From contig NW_017802380.1 of NCBI RefSeq assembly GCF_001625305.1, positions 936,987 to 1,000,986 of the forward strand: DNA of 64,000 bases. Direction: 5' to 3'. This document shows, in pieces, positions 19,165 through 30,170 of this stretch. The translations under genes and the position numbers were made by a program. The notes beneath the pieces were generated by a model. That model had not been told where the DNA came from. It saw only the letters and a list, made by a program, of their open reading frames with translations, and made no database searches. Position 1 is the first letter of the stretch. Every line of letters begins with the position of its first letter. This DNA is from Branchiostoma belcheri (Eukaryota > Chordata > Leptocardii > Amphioxiformes > Branchiostomatidae).

Positions 19165-19456
19165 CGTTCGTAGTGCAGTCGTTAGCGGCCTTGCTTCTGA
19201 ATCAAGAAGTTGGGAGTTCGAATCCCACCTGTTGTCGCTCACCCGAAATGCACGCTACTTGATAGGGTCGAGGTCCTCAGAATGTTAAGGACTCCTGTGA
19301 CCTGTCGCAGTTCTGTTGTCCATTGTTCATTGTGCTTTTCGAAAAGAGCTAGGGGAAAATTTTACCGGAACAATGAACCTGTAAATACTGTATATACATG
19401 TAGTGTCTGTCAGCGGAAGATCAGCTCTTCAGTGATCTAAAACTAAATCGAGATCA
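19165..19456 (+). mobile_element. tRNA-derived SINE family B, copy 1
   Basis: The tRNA-like head carries GTGCAGTCGTTAGCGGCC and the B-box GAGTTCGAATCCCAC. The body includes GTCGCTCACCCGAAATGCAC, AAAAGAGCTAGGGG and AATGAACCTGTAAATACTGT, ending ATCGAGATCACCTT. Copies lie at 21716-22005 and 39920-40190, all on this strand. Confidence 0.85.
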
Positions 19457-20035
19457 CCTTACTTTTCTTTCCTAGTTGTATCGTGCTATTCATGTGACCG
19501 TGTATTCACCGGTACCTGAATAAAGTGTGGCAAACGGTTCTGTTCCGCTTTGTATAATCTTTTAGAGTCGGGAGAAAAATCACGAGGATGAATGCAACAT
19601 TGGTTACGGTCTGTAAAAGATGGCGTATAAAACTTACAGGCTTTAGAAGATCACGCTGTTTTTAAGGGCCTATAAAGATAAGCCGGACGCCTTTGCACGG
19701 TAGGTTTTGCATTTCAGTCAGATTTGACAGAAACTCGAATGAAAATGAAGTAAGCATTTTATGACCCAGTAGTTAACGTAAGGACTTCAGGACAACGAGG
19801 AAAACAATATAAGTTCTAGACAAAAACAATGAGGTCGATCAAATCTCTCTTGCAGGCAAAGACTAAGGAAGGTACACTTCTCCCACTTCTTCATAGCTGC
19901 TATATGACAAACGTTTTCTCGATCTGCTGTGTTCCTAATAGTTTAGTGAGGCAGCATCTAACTCCAGAAGAGAATGTATCATCACTGGATATATAGCTTT
20001 GAACAGTAGTTAAATGTGCAGATGTTAGGTATGGC
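19457..20035. other. Intergenic, no gene seen
   Basis: No supported ORF, repeat or RNA feature. Confidence 0.4.
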
Positions 20036-20135
20036 AGGTAGCTAGGTGTAATATAGCAAGCTGCCGCCGAGCCGCGTGCCTGCAAAGCTGGTGTGTTAGG
20101 CCGAAGGGCGGTTATATCGGCTATTCCGATACAGA
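20036..20135 (+). repeat. Dispersed repeat family S copy
   Basis: GGTGTAATATAGCAAGCTGC, CGCGTGCCTGCAAAGCTGGT and GGCGGTTATATCGGCTATTC match the core at 1984-2075. Confidence 0.75.
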
Positions 20136-20539
20136 ATACTTGTCAATAGAACAGATGGCATAGAAACCTTACGAGAAGAAAAAGCTTCAGATCCTACATC
20201 ATAGGAGGGGGCCTCGGTCCCGTATATAAGCTTCAAACCTTCATCCTCTGCATGTTAAAGAATCCAACACACTTGTCTGTAAGAATAAGAACTCGTCTGG
20301 TATTCCTGATTGAAAATGCGAGGAGTGGCGAAGCCAAAGTGCACTACAGTGCAGCCATTGAAAAAATCACTACGACCCGCATCATCCAAGAGGGCGCTGG
20401 CTGCCAAAAGTCAGGACATGCACTGTTTCGAAATGCCGCATGAGGGAGGACTCCTAAAACAAGGGGCGACATTTGACTTTAGTACAGTAACTAATTGTAT
20501 GCAATAGTTTCCACGTCGTTTTAATGATTTATTGGAAAT

Positions 20540-20745
20540 GCCATGTCGTGGGGTAGCGGCAGAGTGCTGGACTCGGAATTTAACCAAGGGGTTGCGGGTT
20601 CGAGTCCTGACATGTCACCGATCTTGTGCCCTTGGGAAAGACACTTAACACGACTTTCCTCACTTAACTCAAGTGAAAATGAGTATTGTCCTGTCCTGTC
20701 CTGTATTTGTACTCTGTGTTGGTGGCGGGCTGGCGGCATACAATA
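20540..20745 (+). mobile_element. tRNA-derived SINE family C, copy 1
   Basis: The head is GTGGGGTAGCGGCAGAGTGC with the B-box GGGTTCGAGTCC. The body is TTGTGCCCTTGGGAAAGACA, ACTTTCCTCACTTAACTCAA and GTGAAAATGAGTA, followed by (TCCTG)n and TGTGTTGGTGGCGGGCTGGC. Inverted at 30765-30945; partial at 58449-58565. Confidence 0.85.
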
Positions 20746-21059
20746 AGTTAATAGTGGAGTGTGCCGTCGCCATGTTTGGTCATGAAATGTTGGAATATGA
20801 AAAAGGCCATGTCTCTGTCGTAACCCACCTCGGTCATTAGTCTCTAGTGTTAAATAATGGTGACGGTATCAAACTTCTCTCCTTTCGTGCCTTCAGGCCA
20901 AAGGTCTTTGAATCTTGATACCAGTGAAGGCAGCGCAGTTCAATAGAACATGAATGACGCTGGAGTAGGACCATGTCCTGTAGGCCTGCAGCGTTCACAG
21001 AGTCTGACGTAGACAGGCCACATCAGAAGTATCATGTTCAGTTTCTGATTCATAACTTT

Positions 21060-21225
21060 TTCATGTCTAATTGTATATAATGTACTGTACGTAATGTAAT
21101 TTGTGATTTTGTGTTGGTGTTGTATTGTATTGTATTGTCTGGGAGGGCAACTTGCAAAGGTGTTTATACACCTGCCTTGTCCTCCATTCCACTGAATCCA
21201 AATACAGGCTTATTAAACGTTCATT
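21060..21225 (+). mobile_element. Probable non-LTR retroelement 3' end
   Basis: A (TGTAT)n-rich stretch leads into CTGGGAGGGCAACTTGCAAA, GCCTTGTCCTCCATTCC and a short AAATACAGGCTTATTAAAC end. Layout resembles a 5'-truncated non-LTR tail; there is no ORF. Confidence 0.4.
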
Positions 21226-21715
21226 AACTACTCTAATTCACTGCTTAGCTTCTGCTCTCAGTCTTTCTTGGTACAAATGAAAGGACAACATCTTATAGGA
21301 AACGGAGAGGAAGTTGATGAAGACATCAATGCAATTAAGAGGCCAGTAATGAGAGCTGTAGGGTGAGGATGTTTTCTCCTTGTTTCTCGCTCCAGGCCAT
21401 AGTTACTGTGCAGCCTGTGACGCGTGCTTCATAGGAACATGCGTCAGAATGGATCCATTCATTTTCAGTAATTAACTTACGTGGGATAAGTCAATTTGGT
21501 GAGCTAGAAGGTGAAAATTTGGATAAAAGTTCAAGCGCTTCTTTCCAACCTTTTACCTACCATATTTACGACAACAGACACTTTATGTAACAGTGCGGTC
21601 ATCACACTCGTCGAGTTTGGTGTCATAGATAGAATTTCAAAGCAGGCTGTGACAGAACCAACCGCCAACAAGGATCTAAGACAGCATCCTTCGTAACAAC
21701 ACATCTGTTAGCGCT

Positions 21716-22005
21716 ACAGTAGCCAGCATAGTCCATTGGTTAGTGATCCTGCCTATGGACTAAGAGCTTGGGAGTTCGAATCCCGGCTGTTGTCGCTCAC
21801 CCGACATGCACGCTACTGTTAAGGGCCGTAGTCCCTAGGACGGAACGTTAAGCCGTGGTCCACTGTTAATTGTGCTAGTCAAAAAGAGCTAGGGGAATTT
21901 CCCCGGTAAAATGAACCTGTAAATACTGTACATAGCGTCTGTCTTCTCTGTCACGACCAGTGGAAGGTTAGCTCTTCAATGAGCTAAACTGGTTCGAGAT
22001 CACGT
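21716..22005 (+). mobile_element. tRNA-derived SINE family B, copy 2
   Basis: Head CATTGGTTAGTGATCCTGCC with B-box GAGTTCGAATCCCGG, then GTCGCTCACCCGACATGCAC, GAGCTAGGGGAATTTCCCCG and CTGGTTCGAGATCAC. Closest to the copy at 39920. Confidence 0.88.
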
Positions 22006-22502
22006 TCAATTTCGAAAGAGACTGGACCCTTACAAAGCTATATGTAGTGTTTGAAGATGCAGCAACGGTGGGGAATTTAGCGAGGTCCAAAACAGGGAGA
22101 AACTTTCATCAACTGATCTTCAGTACTGTGTATAGAAATAAAAGGTGACTTTTGTGCCTGGAAATAAGAACTTGTGCGTGCAGGAAGAAAGAATAAATGA
22201 AAACATCAAAAAGTTTCAAAAACTATATTGCTTTGGACAGTTACTTGTGTCCTCAAAATGACAGAAAGAAACAGGAGATAGGTACTGCTGTGTTCCATAC
22301 ACCCCGTACATACTGTACAGATCCATCAATGTCCAGAAACGGTTGCACTCCAAGATCCAGTTAACTACGGTTCAAACGTACTTGGGCTCTGTTGTGCGGA
22401 TTCCGTTATTATCAATTTCTATGCAAAACGTCGAAATGAAATGAAAAAGATATTCACTAAAGCGTAAATTTTAAACACAAAATCTGCACGTTGCAAAATT
22501 CC
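22006..22502. other. Intergenic, no gene seen
   Basis: No supported ORF, repeat or RNA feature. Confidence 0.4.
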
Positions 22503-22653
22503 CTAACACACTGCTATGTAAGTCTGTTCACTGAGTTCTTGTAGATCTTTCTTCTTATGTTTTTCCATTTCCTCTTCCGACAAGTTCTCTACTTTGTCTT
22601 TAGATGCCGTCGATCTCTTCGCTCTCATCTGTCGTCCAACGGTGGAGTCTGGA
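22503..22653 (-). other. Possible orphan terminal exon
   Basis: On the minus strand a TTTGTTTATCCAG acceptor is followed, in phase 1, by a 49-codon open stretch ending in TAG. Its product is hydrophilic and Lys/Glu-rich (ENLSEEEMEKHKKKDLQEL). Codon use looks protein-like, but no upstream exon with a matching donor was found and I do not recognise the family. Confidence 0.3.
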
Positions 22654-22849
22654 TAAACAAACAGCAGATAAATAATGTCACAGACAGGCTGAATAAAGGT
22701 TCTAAACGGGAACTTTGCGGCTCCAGATGTCTTACTGAGGGACGACTGCGTGTGCAAGATGTCGGTTAGTTCGAGGAATGAATCCCCTCTACTATATAAT
22801 GTCACAGACATCATTCAATACGGGGCATGCAGGCCTATTGTATCCAAAA

Positions 22850-22985
22850 CCGCACCCATTTAGGTCTATGCTTGAATGGATGAGGGTTGGACTCAGGCGC
22901 GGTTCTGGAAAGTCTCCGCGTATTCAAGAACGTAGATTTGCCCCAGGCACGGTTCTGGATATGCGTCTGATGAGCTGAGCATGTT
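22850..22985. repeat. Inverted counterpart of the TATCCAGAACCG repeat
   Basis: TATCCAAAACCGCAC near 22850, then GCGGTTCTGGA and CACGGTTCTGGATA. These are inverse to the motifs at 4702-4824. Confidence 0.45.
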
Positions 22986-23912
22986 TCTGGGTACAATGGT
23001 GTCACCCCATTTAAGCCTCTGCCTTCAAGTGTCGTCTTTTATTTAATCTGAAGTAGTTGAAACCTAATGGACGCACGCCTCAAGTAGGTGGAAGGCAGCG
23101 GACCCTGCCACGTACTTTACCTGACCAAATGGCTGCGTTACTGTAATTTTTCCCAAGATATGTGGGCATTAAAGCGATATTATGTAAGATTTTTATGCCA
23201 AAACTGTAATTATAAATAACTGAAATGTTCTCATCTAGATTGTCATTTTCAATAACTTTCAACATATTGGCCTCGCTATTTCGCTTTTCCTGCGACTCAA
23301 CGCAGCACGAGAATAAATTGCGCCAGGTCCGCTGTATTTTAGGAGGCTCCTAAAAAGAATGTAAACAAAACAGCGGTTTTCGTTCGGGTATCTTCGGCAG
23401 CTTCAACACGTTTTTGCGGCGCAACGACGTTGATCTTTTACTCTACAAATGTCATTATGAACCCAGGTAGTTATATATAGTTAAAGTGCAAGAAAATGTG
23501 TAAAACATCGATGTTTAAAATAGTGAAAAACCTTACATAATACCGCTTTAAATAACGTGTATTTTACACTAGACGTTGCCGCAGCTAAGCGACAGTTGGA
23601 TCGGACCAGAGATCTATCACATCGCTCTGCGGATTTCGTAGATAAAGGACTTCTTTTACGATTTATGTGTTTTTTTGTGTTTTAAGATCATACATCCTGG
23701 ATCATGTGCCGGTTATGAAATCAAGACCCACGCGAACTCAATTTTGGGCGCTGTACGATCGTACGTTTAGTGGAAATTGGGCCAAAGAGAGCACCCAATT
23801 GCAAATCCTCCTGAGCACGTGTCAGAAAAAGCACGTCACGTGTCAACCAGTGAAAGGCTGAGTTACTTAGATTGGCGAGTTTCCCCTTTTAGGCTGTGCC
23901 AGGTTGATGACA
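22986..23912. other. Intergenic, no gene seen
   Basis: No supported ORF or RNA gene. Confidence 0.4.
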
Positions 23913-24411
23913 TTATGGCATGTTACCACTCACTCTGAATCATTCCCATTCTGCCGAGATAAGGCCACACCAAGTAAAATTTATGGATGACGTCCGCGCA
24001 CGCATTGATTTTGGCATGTTCCTAGAAAAAAAAACAAGAAATTCCGCTTCCTGTAACTATGACCAAAGAGTCACTCTGCCTCAAATCGTCAGATTGACGT
24101 GAAACCCGTAACGCGAAAACAGGACAGGACGACATCTGCTGTTCCACCTGATTTATTGCTGTTTTGATGATGAATAAAAAACTTCTTGCTTGTTACACTG
24201 TGTCACCTCATTCAATTTGTGTCCTAACATTTGTCATTTCTTAGTATATTTCTAATCTAGGCATCTTGTTTTTTAGGGCTCTACTTGTTTTTCTTTCGCC
24301 CTCTCGCATTAGATTTAGTGACTCCAAAGGACGTCATCCATAAAATTTACTTGGTGTGGCCTTACGGCACGTTACCACTCACTCTGAATCATTCCCATTC
24401 TGCCGAGATAA
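23913..24411. mobile_element. Harbinger-like MITE family D, copy 2, with 50-bp direct flanks
   Basis: The element proper is 23963-24361, with ends GGCCACACCAAGTAAAATTT and AAATTTACTTGGTGTGGCC. A 50-bp sequence (starting TTATGGCATGTTACCACTCA, ending CATTCTGCCGAGATAA) stands immediately on the left (23913-23962) and again on the right (24362-24411) with only about two or three differences. That is far longer than any normal target duplication. Confidence 0.85.
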
Positions 24412-24597
24412 GTGAGTAAATGGTACGTTATTGAGAGCGCGTGGCGCAAAATTAGGACACGCGTATCCGTTAGAGCTGTAGGTTCATGCGATCTTGCACT
24501 GATGAAATACGAAATACTCCTTTTCCACTGAGGTGGCGATTGTTGAATGACGACTTAAGCCTATGTCACACATAGCCGAATATGGCATCTCGAACTT

Positions 24598-24797
24598 AGC
24601 CTGCACCAGGCCTTTCTACGGGGATACGGATCGTATAATTCGTCAAAAAAGAGACTAAAATTGGCCAAGGGAGTCCGGCCGCGAGGAGGTAGTTTCTCTC
24701 CCTGTGCGGCCAGTCAAACCTACAAGGCGGCCAAACTCCCCTGGAAAATATTCTCCTACATATATCCAGCGTCGTAGTTAGTCTGGTAGAGACTATC
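24598..24797. mobile_element. Diverged relative of MITE family M
   Basis: Starts TTAGCCTGCACCAGGC and ends GTTAGTCTGGTAGAGACTA, with an internal GGCCAAGGGAGTCCGGCCGC and inverse GCGGCCAAACTCCCCTGG. The architecture matches family M but most positions differ. Confidence 0.55.
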
Positions 24798-25722
24798 TCG
24801 AACTCCTGTCGAACTCCCCCAACCATGGTTAGGAATGGGTCAGCCAACCCTGGTTGGTCGGTGATCGGGGAAGGTTCTGAACGTGTGACAGGGGCGAAAA
24901 GTCCCGTTGCTAGATAAAAAGGAGTGTTATGCAAGTTATGTGCTTCGTTGTCTCTCGACTTAGTGTTAGATCATCATAAATTCATAGGTAATGAACATCG
25001 AATTTTGGTTGCTCAACAGTCGCGTATCTCCATCCAGTGGAAAGGTGACCTAGCTAACAGATCAAAGATGAAATTGAACACCTCATATCTCCGTGAAACG
25101 AGTTTTTGATTTCTTGTTTTATTCATTACTGTGCATAAATATTTGTCGCTGATTGCGTCTATGCATTTTTCCACTGGCTCTTATGAGGCATCTAGTAGGA
25201 TATTCAAGAAAGGCCATGGGAAAACCTTTTCTTTGGACCATTGACCTAATGTCCTGTCAGTGTCCCTCCCCGACATGCCTAGCATGTAGAAACTGTGAAA
25301 CACAAGCAAACACGCAGACAGACACACCTAAGACAAACCCGTGTATAAAAACGGCTGGACGTCTTCCCTCTCCATGGTGCTGAACTGCCTTCCGTAAATA
25401 TACATGCAGTACCTGTGGCTCAACCGGTAGGACTAGCCCCCCTGCTGTAGTGCTTGCACAACTGTATGGCACAAGGGCTACAGAAATGGAGATGAGCAAA
25501 ACTCTACGCTAGGTACGGGGTGAAAAGAAGTTCTTACCGTTGGACAAGGAAGAGCCCGGGGTGTTACCAGGCTGAAGCTGAACCGGAATCAGCCAGTTCT
25601 ATCAGCAGGGATGGCAGAGCACTAGTCCGAGAGCCTCCCCTCCTTTCCTGCGATATCATCAGATGAAACATGTTATTCTCTCTCCTCCTTCCCCCTCAAT
25701 ATAAGTACGTACAGTCTTGTAC
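24798..25722. other. Intergenic, no gene seen
   Basis: The stretch 25395-25500 (GTGGCTCAACCGGTAGGACT, CCCTGCTGTAGTG) resembles part of a tRNA-derived element. Nothing else is supported. Confidence 0.35.
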
Positions 25723-25903
25723 TCATCTATTTTCTCTCTTTCTCTTAAAGCCCCTGTCATACAAACCCAACATGTATAGCTTCCCGACCTTCTCCAGATC
25801 ACAGTTGAGAGTTAGGTGAGCAAGGTCATCTATGGTTGGGAGTTGGCTGGCGAACGCGCCTACTATTTTGTAAAAGTCGGGAAATGCATATTCTTCATAG
25901 ATG
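25723..25903 (-). other. Possible orphan terminal exon
   Basis: On the minus strand an acceptor CTCTCCTCTGATAG is followed by 59 open codons in phase 2, ending in TGA. The product has protein-like composition (YEEYAFPDFYKIVGAFASQL then LAHLTLNCDLEKVGKLYMLG) and a basic C-terminus (FKRKRENR). No partner exon was identified and no family is recognised. Confidence 0.3.
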
Positions 25904-25982
25904 CTATCAGAGGAGAGCACGGAAGTTAGAATAGGATGCATAGTATATATGAAATCACCTCAACCTGTAGCCAACATATGAA

Positions 25983-26053
25983 TAGTTAATTTGCAGATAT
26001 GAATTATGCACGTTAAACTTTAACGTGCATAATTCATATCTGCAAATTAACTA
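25983..26053. repeat. Perfect 35-bp palindrome
   Basis: TAGTTAATTTGCAGATATGA begins a 35-nt arm (25983-26017) that is exactly repeated in inverse at 26019-26053, with a single C between. Its AT-rich arms would extrude as a cruciform; it may be a short foldback element. Confidence 0.95.
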
Positions 26054-27045
26054 CTCTTAAAGAAACTGTAATTCAAAGGCGTTTTTTCTTTCTTTCTTTT
26101 GACAGACGCATTGATGTGTACATGCATGTAAAACGCAAGCATTGATCTCTAGAAAAACCATGGTGACAAATTGGTTGACCTTTGATCGCAGTTTCGTAAG
26201 GGGAGAGAAATAACTTGTTTTCGTCGGCGAAAGAAATCAAATTTTGCAGTCCTTTTGCCCAGAGAACGGCGTTGCCAGAGGGGACAAGATTACATTATAC
26301 CGCACTGCGTACTTGTTACTTGGTGTAAGGTTTTGAAAACAGGATTTTTCTTTGAGTTTGATTCTTATTCTTGTAGTTTCAAAGTAAGCACAACAAGATT
26401 GGACTCAGCTCAGCTATTTTCGAGTGGTTCTGGGCATTGCTCTTTATCGGTTGGATCAAAATAAGTAAGCTTTCATGGCCGAATCGGGAGATTTCTAGAA
26501 AAGAAGAGTCGAGCTAGACATACGAGTAGTACATCTTTGAACTGGAAGAAGACCAAAAATGCCGTCTGTAGACAATCGCTGCCATTTCAAGTTGAAATTT
26601 AGAGATTTAAACCTCGATGACCGGTGTTTTGTTGTTGCATTAAGCTTACATGTTTTTCCATCAGATTTCACTCCTACAAATTCTTTCTCATAAAGCTTGT
26701 CCTCGCAATGGCTTTTTGATTGAAAGAATGTAGTTGATGTGACAACGAAAAAAAATACTCATCTCTAAGTTAGGCAAGGCAAGTGCAGGCCATATGTTTG
26801 CTATGAAAGGGTTCGACCACACACATCAAATGAAGCACCTGCGATCGTTGTTGTTTTTCCGCGACGATATATCGCCATAGATCGTAGCTATAGGTTTGAG
26901 AAAGGCTCAATAGTTAAATCATCAAACTTTCGTCTAAAATCTACGGCATACGGCATGGTCGTCGCGGTAAAAAAAATATCGTCGTAGTAGGTGCACCGTA
27001 CGGTGTCGGTGTGACCGGAGGCTACACCAGGAATATCACTTAACA
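26054..27045. other. Intergenic, no gene seen
   Basis: No supported gene. Any further exons of the precursor at 27540-27929 would be expected here or further left on the minus strand, but none was recognised. Confidence 0.4.
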
Positions 27046-27105
27046 AAAGGTACAAAAACTAGCGGAGTCGACTTACACCATGCATGGCTGCCGAGTCCGA
27101 AGCCA
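27046..27105 (-). pseudogene. Relic copy of a peptide-precursor exon end and donor
   Basis: On the minus strand GGCTTCGGACTCGGCAGCCATG then GTGTAAGTCGACTCCGCTAG mirrors the end of the exon at 27540 (GGCTTTGGGCTCAGCGGCCATG, GGTAAGTTACTCCGCTAG). About 45-50 bp spanning the exon tail, donor and first intron bases are shared. There is no acceptor-plus-signal-peptide part, so it is a scrap of the exon, not a second gene. Confidence 0.75.
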
Positions 27106-27539
27106 ATTGACACAGCCTGGCCAATTTGATTCTGTCTTTGCAGCCACCAAAAGATATGCTTGGAGATTAGCTAGGTTCATTAGTTTTACTGTTCATTAGT
27201 TTAACTTTGGCGTCCTTCTCGTCTCAAACCTTCGGCATTCGGCACAATCGTTGCGGGAGAATCGTAGGTGCATCATGCTTTAATTAAAGTGCTCATATAA
27301 AGATGCAAATAGAGATGCCCGAAGTGGGCAATTGGGAAGCTTACTAGAGAGTCTCTAAAAATTAACTTTTAGAAGGCCGTACAAGCTCAATATCTCAGTC
27401 ATCATGATTGAAACAATCATCAAGTGACTATATTTTATGTACACTACCGACATTTGTATGTGCTGTGCCACTTTTTTGGTGTCATTTGGTCTTTAAGTAT
27501 TAACTTACTAAATGAAAAAGAACTAGCGGAGTAACTTAC

Positions 27540-27929
27540 CCCATGGCCGCTGAGCCCAAAGCCGCGGTGGAGGGACGGCGTGTCGCCTTCCGGAGCGCCG
27601 GACGCCTGGCCCGACTCCTGCAGCTTGGACAAAACCTCATCCACCGCCGCGGCCCACCTCAGCCACCCGTCCCTCTCGAGATCCGCCGCCACCGCGCCTC
27701 CGCTTGCCTCCGTCTCGGGCAGACCCCCGCTCGCCGAAGACAGCAGCCTGCCGCCGCGTCCGTACCGACTGAACAGCGGCACCCGGCTGTAGGCCCGAGC
27801 CAGCCCGGCCGGCGGTGGGCCCTTCCCTCGCGAGCGGCTTCTCACCGCTCCTCCCGAGGAGAGCACTTCGTCGTCAACCAAGAGCCAGGCCACGAGAATC
27901 ACTAGAAAGGCCTTCCATACAATACCCAT
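27540..27929 (-). CDS. Single-copy SRY-amide neuropeptide precursor, main exon
   Basis: A CCGTACCTCGTAG acceptor lies 9 nt before the ATG at 27929. The first 24 residues form a signal peptide (MGIVWKAFLVILVAWLLVDD). A basic region (SRSRGK, 31-36) precedes one cassette: Arg45, then AYSRVPLFSRYG (46-57) and Arg58. Cleavage and amidation would yield AYSRVPLFSRY-amide, or VPLFSRY-amide if the internal Arg49 is used. The remaining 70 residues are spacer with a moderately amphipathic DEVLSKLQE segment. The exon ends in phase 0 with GTAAGT, as does the six-copy precursor at 13339; both have an acceptor just before the ATG. These shared features suggest, but do not prove, common origin. The downstream exon was not found. 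Confidence 0.65.
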
Positions 27930-27939
27930 TCTTTCACCT

Positions 27940-28514
27940 ACGAGGTACGGAAAGAAAAATATCTCTGCGATTGAGGAAATTATGCTAAAAGCGGCCGTTA
28001 GCTACGTCTTGACAGTAAAAACTGCGCCGTGTCCGCGAAGGGTAGTGACGAAAAGGACGGCTAAAGCAGAGAGTATCATGGGAAAATGCCGGGGCGGACG
28101 CGCTTCATAATTGATTTTACGCTTCCAAAAGATTTCGATGAACGGAAAGGGTGTTTCAAAGATTCGTGCACGATATCACTTGCGACAGAGAAAAGAGAAC
28201 ACGTCATCTCGTTAACTTGAATTTACAAACGCTAGCTGCAGCTAATTACTATATAAGGCCGTATAGAAGGAACGTCTCTCGTTACTTTTGAGCTAACTTC
28301 TAGTACTACAAAGGGTCATAGGAAGAACTTCTCTCGTTACTTTTGCGTAACCCTTTTAAGAAATCTAGCACAAATATTCCTAGGTCATTGAACCGACTGA
28401 AAAGTCCACCAAGAAACAGTTAGGGTGCGGTCACAGAAGTCAGGTTAGCATCCATTACCTTTCGCATTGCTTTAAATCTGCCTTTCTGCACAAGATCTTA
28501 GCGTCACTGACGAA
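27940..28514. other. Upstream region of the single-copy precursor
   Basis: It should contain the non-coding first exon and promoter of the minus-strand precursor; no TATA box or donor stands out clearly. Confidence 0.35.
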
Positions 28515-28600
28515 AGGTAGTGGATGCTACCTGAAACGTCTGACCGTTTCCAATATCATATCCAGTTGCTTGAGTATAACCGTTTTTTTTTTGCGTATCT
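28515..28600. repeat. Foldback family F half copy
   Basis: Carries GGTAGTGGATGCTACCTGAA, ACGTCTGACCG and CATATCCAGTTGCTTGAGTA, then TTTTTTTTTGCGTATC and CCTGGATGTCTAACTTTC. This is the right half of the 17549 copy. Confidence 0.75.
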
Positions 28601-29250
28601 CATTGCCTGGATGTCTAACTTTCACCGACGTACCCGTATCGTTCACGTAATCACCACAGACTGTTGTCTTATCCTGAAGTGGCTTTTCTACACAAACATC
28701 ATATTTATAAATAAAAAGATGAATGGAATACAATTTACGCCTGTCGCTACCAAAGAAGCTCATCACCTGTGACGTCACCAGTGACGAGGTTGCTAACTGC
28801 ATTTTGTTTCAGACCTCAATCGGCGGACCTTTTTTTCCAAGTACGTACATGCAAGCACAGCTGGCTAGTAGGTAGAGGTAACCTCTTTAGACCCCACAGA
28901 TTCGGCTTTTTAAGCCTCGCAATGTGTTTTTGCAAGGAACCGGGTAAAATGAGAACTGTGCTTGGTGGCAACGAGTTCCCCTCTACACTAGTTCTTGGAA
29001 AATACGAGTTTTTTTAGTTTATAAAGTTATCCCCCAAATGTCAGTTCACTCAGAAGAAACAGCAACCAAACGTCCTTGCCCTATACAACAGTTGGCTCTT
29101 CCTGCCGCCTCCAGCAAATGGACTTTGTACATCTAACAAAATACAAATGTAATTCACGATGCACGCGCGAACGCCCAGCGCCACGACAATTGAATTTGAG
29201 ATCTCTGCCGCTCATTATAAATAATTGCTGTCGTGACGCAAAGAGGCTAG
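28601..29250. other. Intergenic, no gene seen
   Basis: No supported ORF, repeat or RNA feature. Confidence 0.4.
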
Positions 29251-29252
29251 CC

Positions 29253-29325
29253 TGAGTGATCCGCTCCCCGCCAACAAGCGGATATTGGGGAGCGGACGAA
29301 AGCTAACAAGGCTGACACTCAGGCG
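29253..29325. repeat. Imperfect palindrome
   Basis: TGAGTGATCCGCTCCCCGCC and its partner GGGGAGCGGACGAAAGC, with AAGCGGATATT between, give a GC-rich hairpin. Outer GCCTGAGTG and CACTCAGGC also pair. Confidence 0.6.
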
Positions 29326-29621
29326 ACAAAGAGGCCGGATCGACGGATGGTTTGTCACATCACAGAAGTAATGTAACCCGATTAAACGGTAGCCACGGGA
29401 CTGAGACGCGTGTCCATGGTATACTACATTACGTTATCTAACCACAAAAAATGAAGAGAAGGAGTCCAGAACATCGAGCGACTATTTACTCAAGATGTGG
29501 AGATGGCGAGAGACAACTGTAACCTTCTTAGCAAGGCTCTACGTTTTGGGCTTACTTCTGGGCTTAGAATGTCTTAAGGTTTTTTTCTGGTTGTATACTA
29601 TCGTATAGTTCCGATTCGCCA

Positions 29622-29740
29622 AAAAATGTACTCAAGCAACTAGATATAGTTTTGGAAACGGTTTTTCAGGTAGCATCCGCTACCTTTCGTCAGTGACGCT
29701 GTAAACTTGTCAAAAAGGCGTTTTTTGGCGTATCTTATTA
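29622..29740. repeat. Foldback family F copy, decayed
   Basis: GCCAAAAAATGTACTCAAGC and CAACTAGATATAGTTTTGGA, then a right part GCGTTTTTTGGCGTATCTTA and CCTGGATGTCTGACCTTCAC. Confidence 0.7.
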
Positions 29741-29950
29741 CCTGGATGTCTGACCTTCACCAACGCATAGTTCCGATTGTTCACACTTTCTCGTAGGCCA
29801 CCCGCTGCTTACGTCATTGTCTAATTATCCACGATTGTTGCTCACAAAGGCACTTTGAGCGCTCTTCTATGGTAGCCTAGCTAGCCTACGTGCCATCCTA
29901 CGTTGTTACAGCCAATTCTCTCGTTTTGCTTGCTCATCACAAGATCCCAC

Positions 29951-30019
<69 letters not shown>

Positions 30020-30170
30020 ATAGTAGATAGTAGTAGTAGTAGTTGTAGTAGTAGTAGACTGGTTTATTTCACAAAACAGGGATACAAGCATGTTTGCATC
30101 CCTGGGGCTGAATTTCACAACTTTAACAAAACATTGTACAAATTGTGTCACATGTTGATTAAAATACACG
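29951..30170 (-). mobile_element. Non-LTR retroelement 3' end with expanded (TAC)n tail
   Basis: Minus strand: CATCCC..., then GAAATAAACCAGTCTACTAC, continuing as a TAC-repeat run (29953-30058 on this strand as GTA/TAG). The AATAAACCA(G/T)TCTACTAC junction is shared with the element ending at 32024. The Leu-rich ORF across the repeat is spurious. Confidence 0.6.

Noticed and set aside
29906..30169. Leu-run ORF on the minus strand
   Set aside because: It arises from the TAC/TAG trinucleotide array at a retroelement tail.
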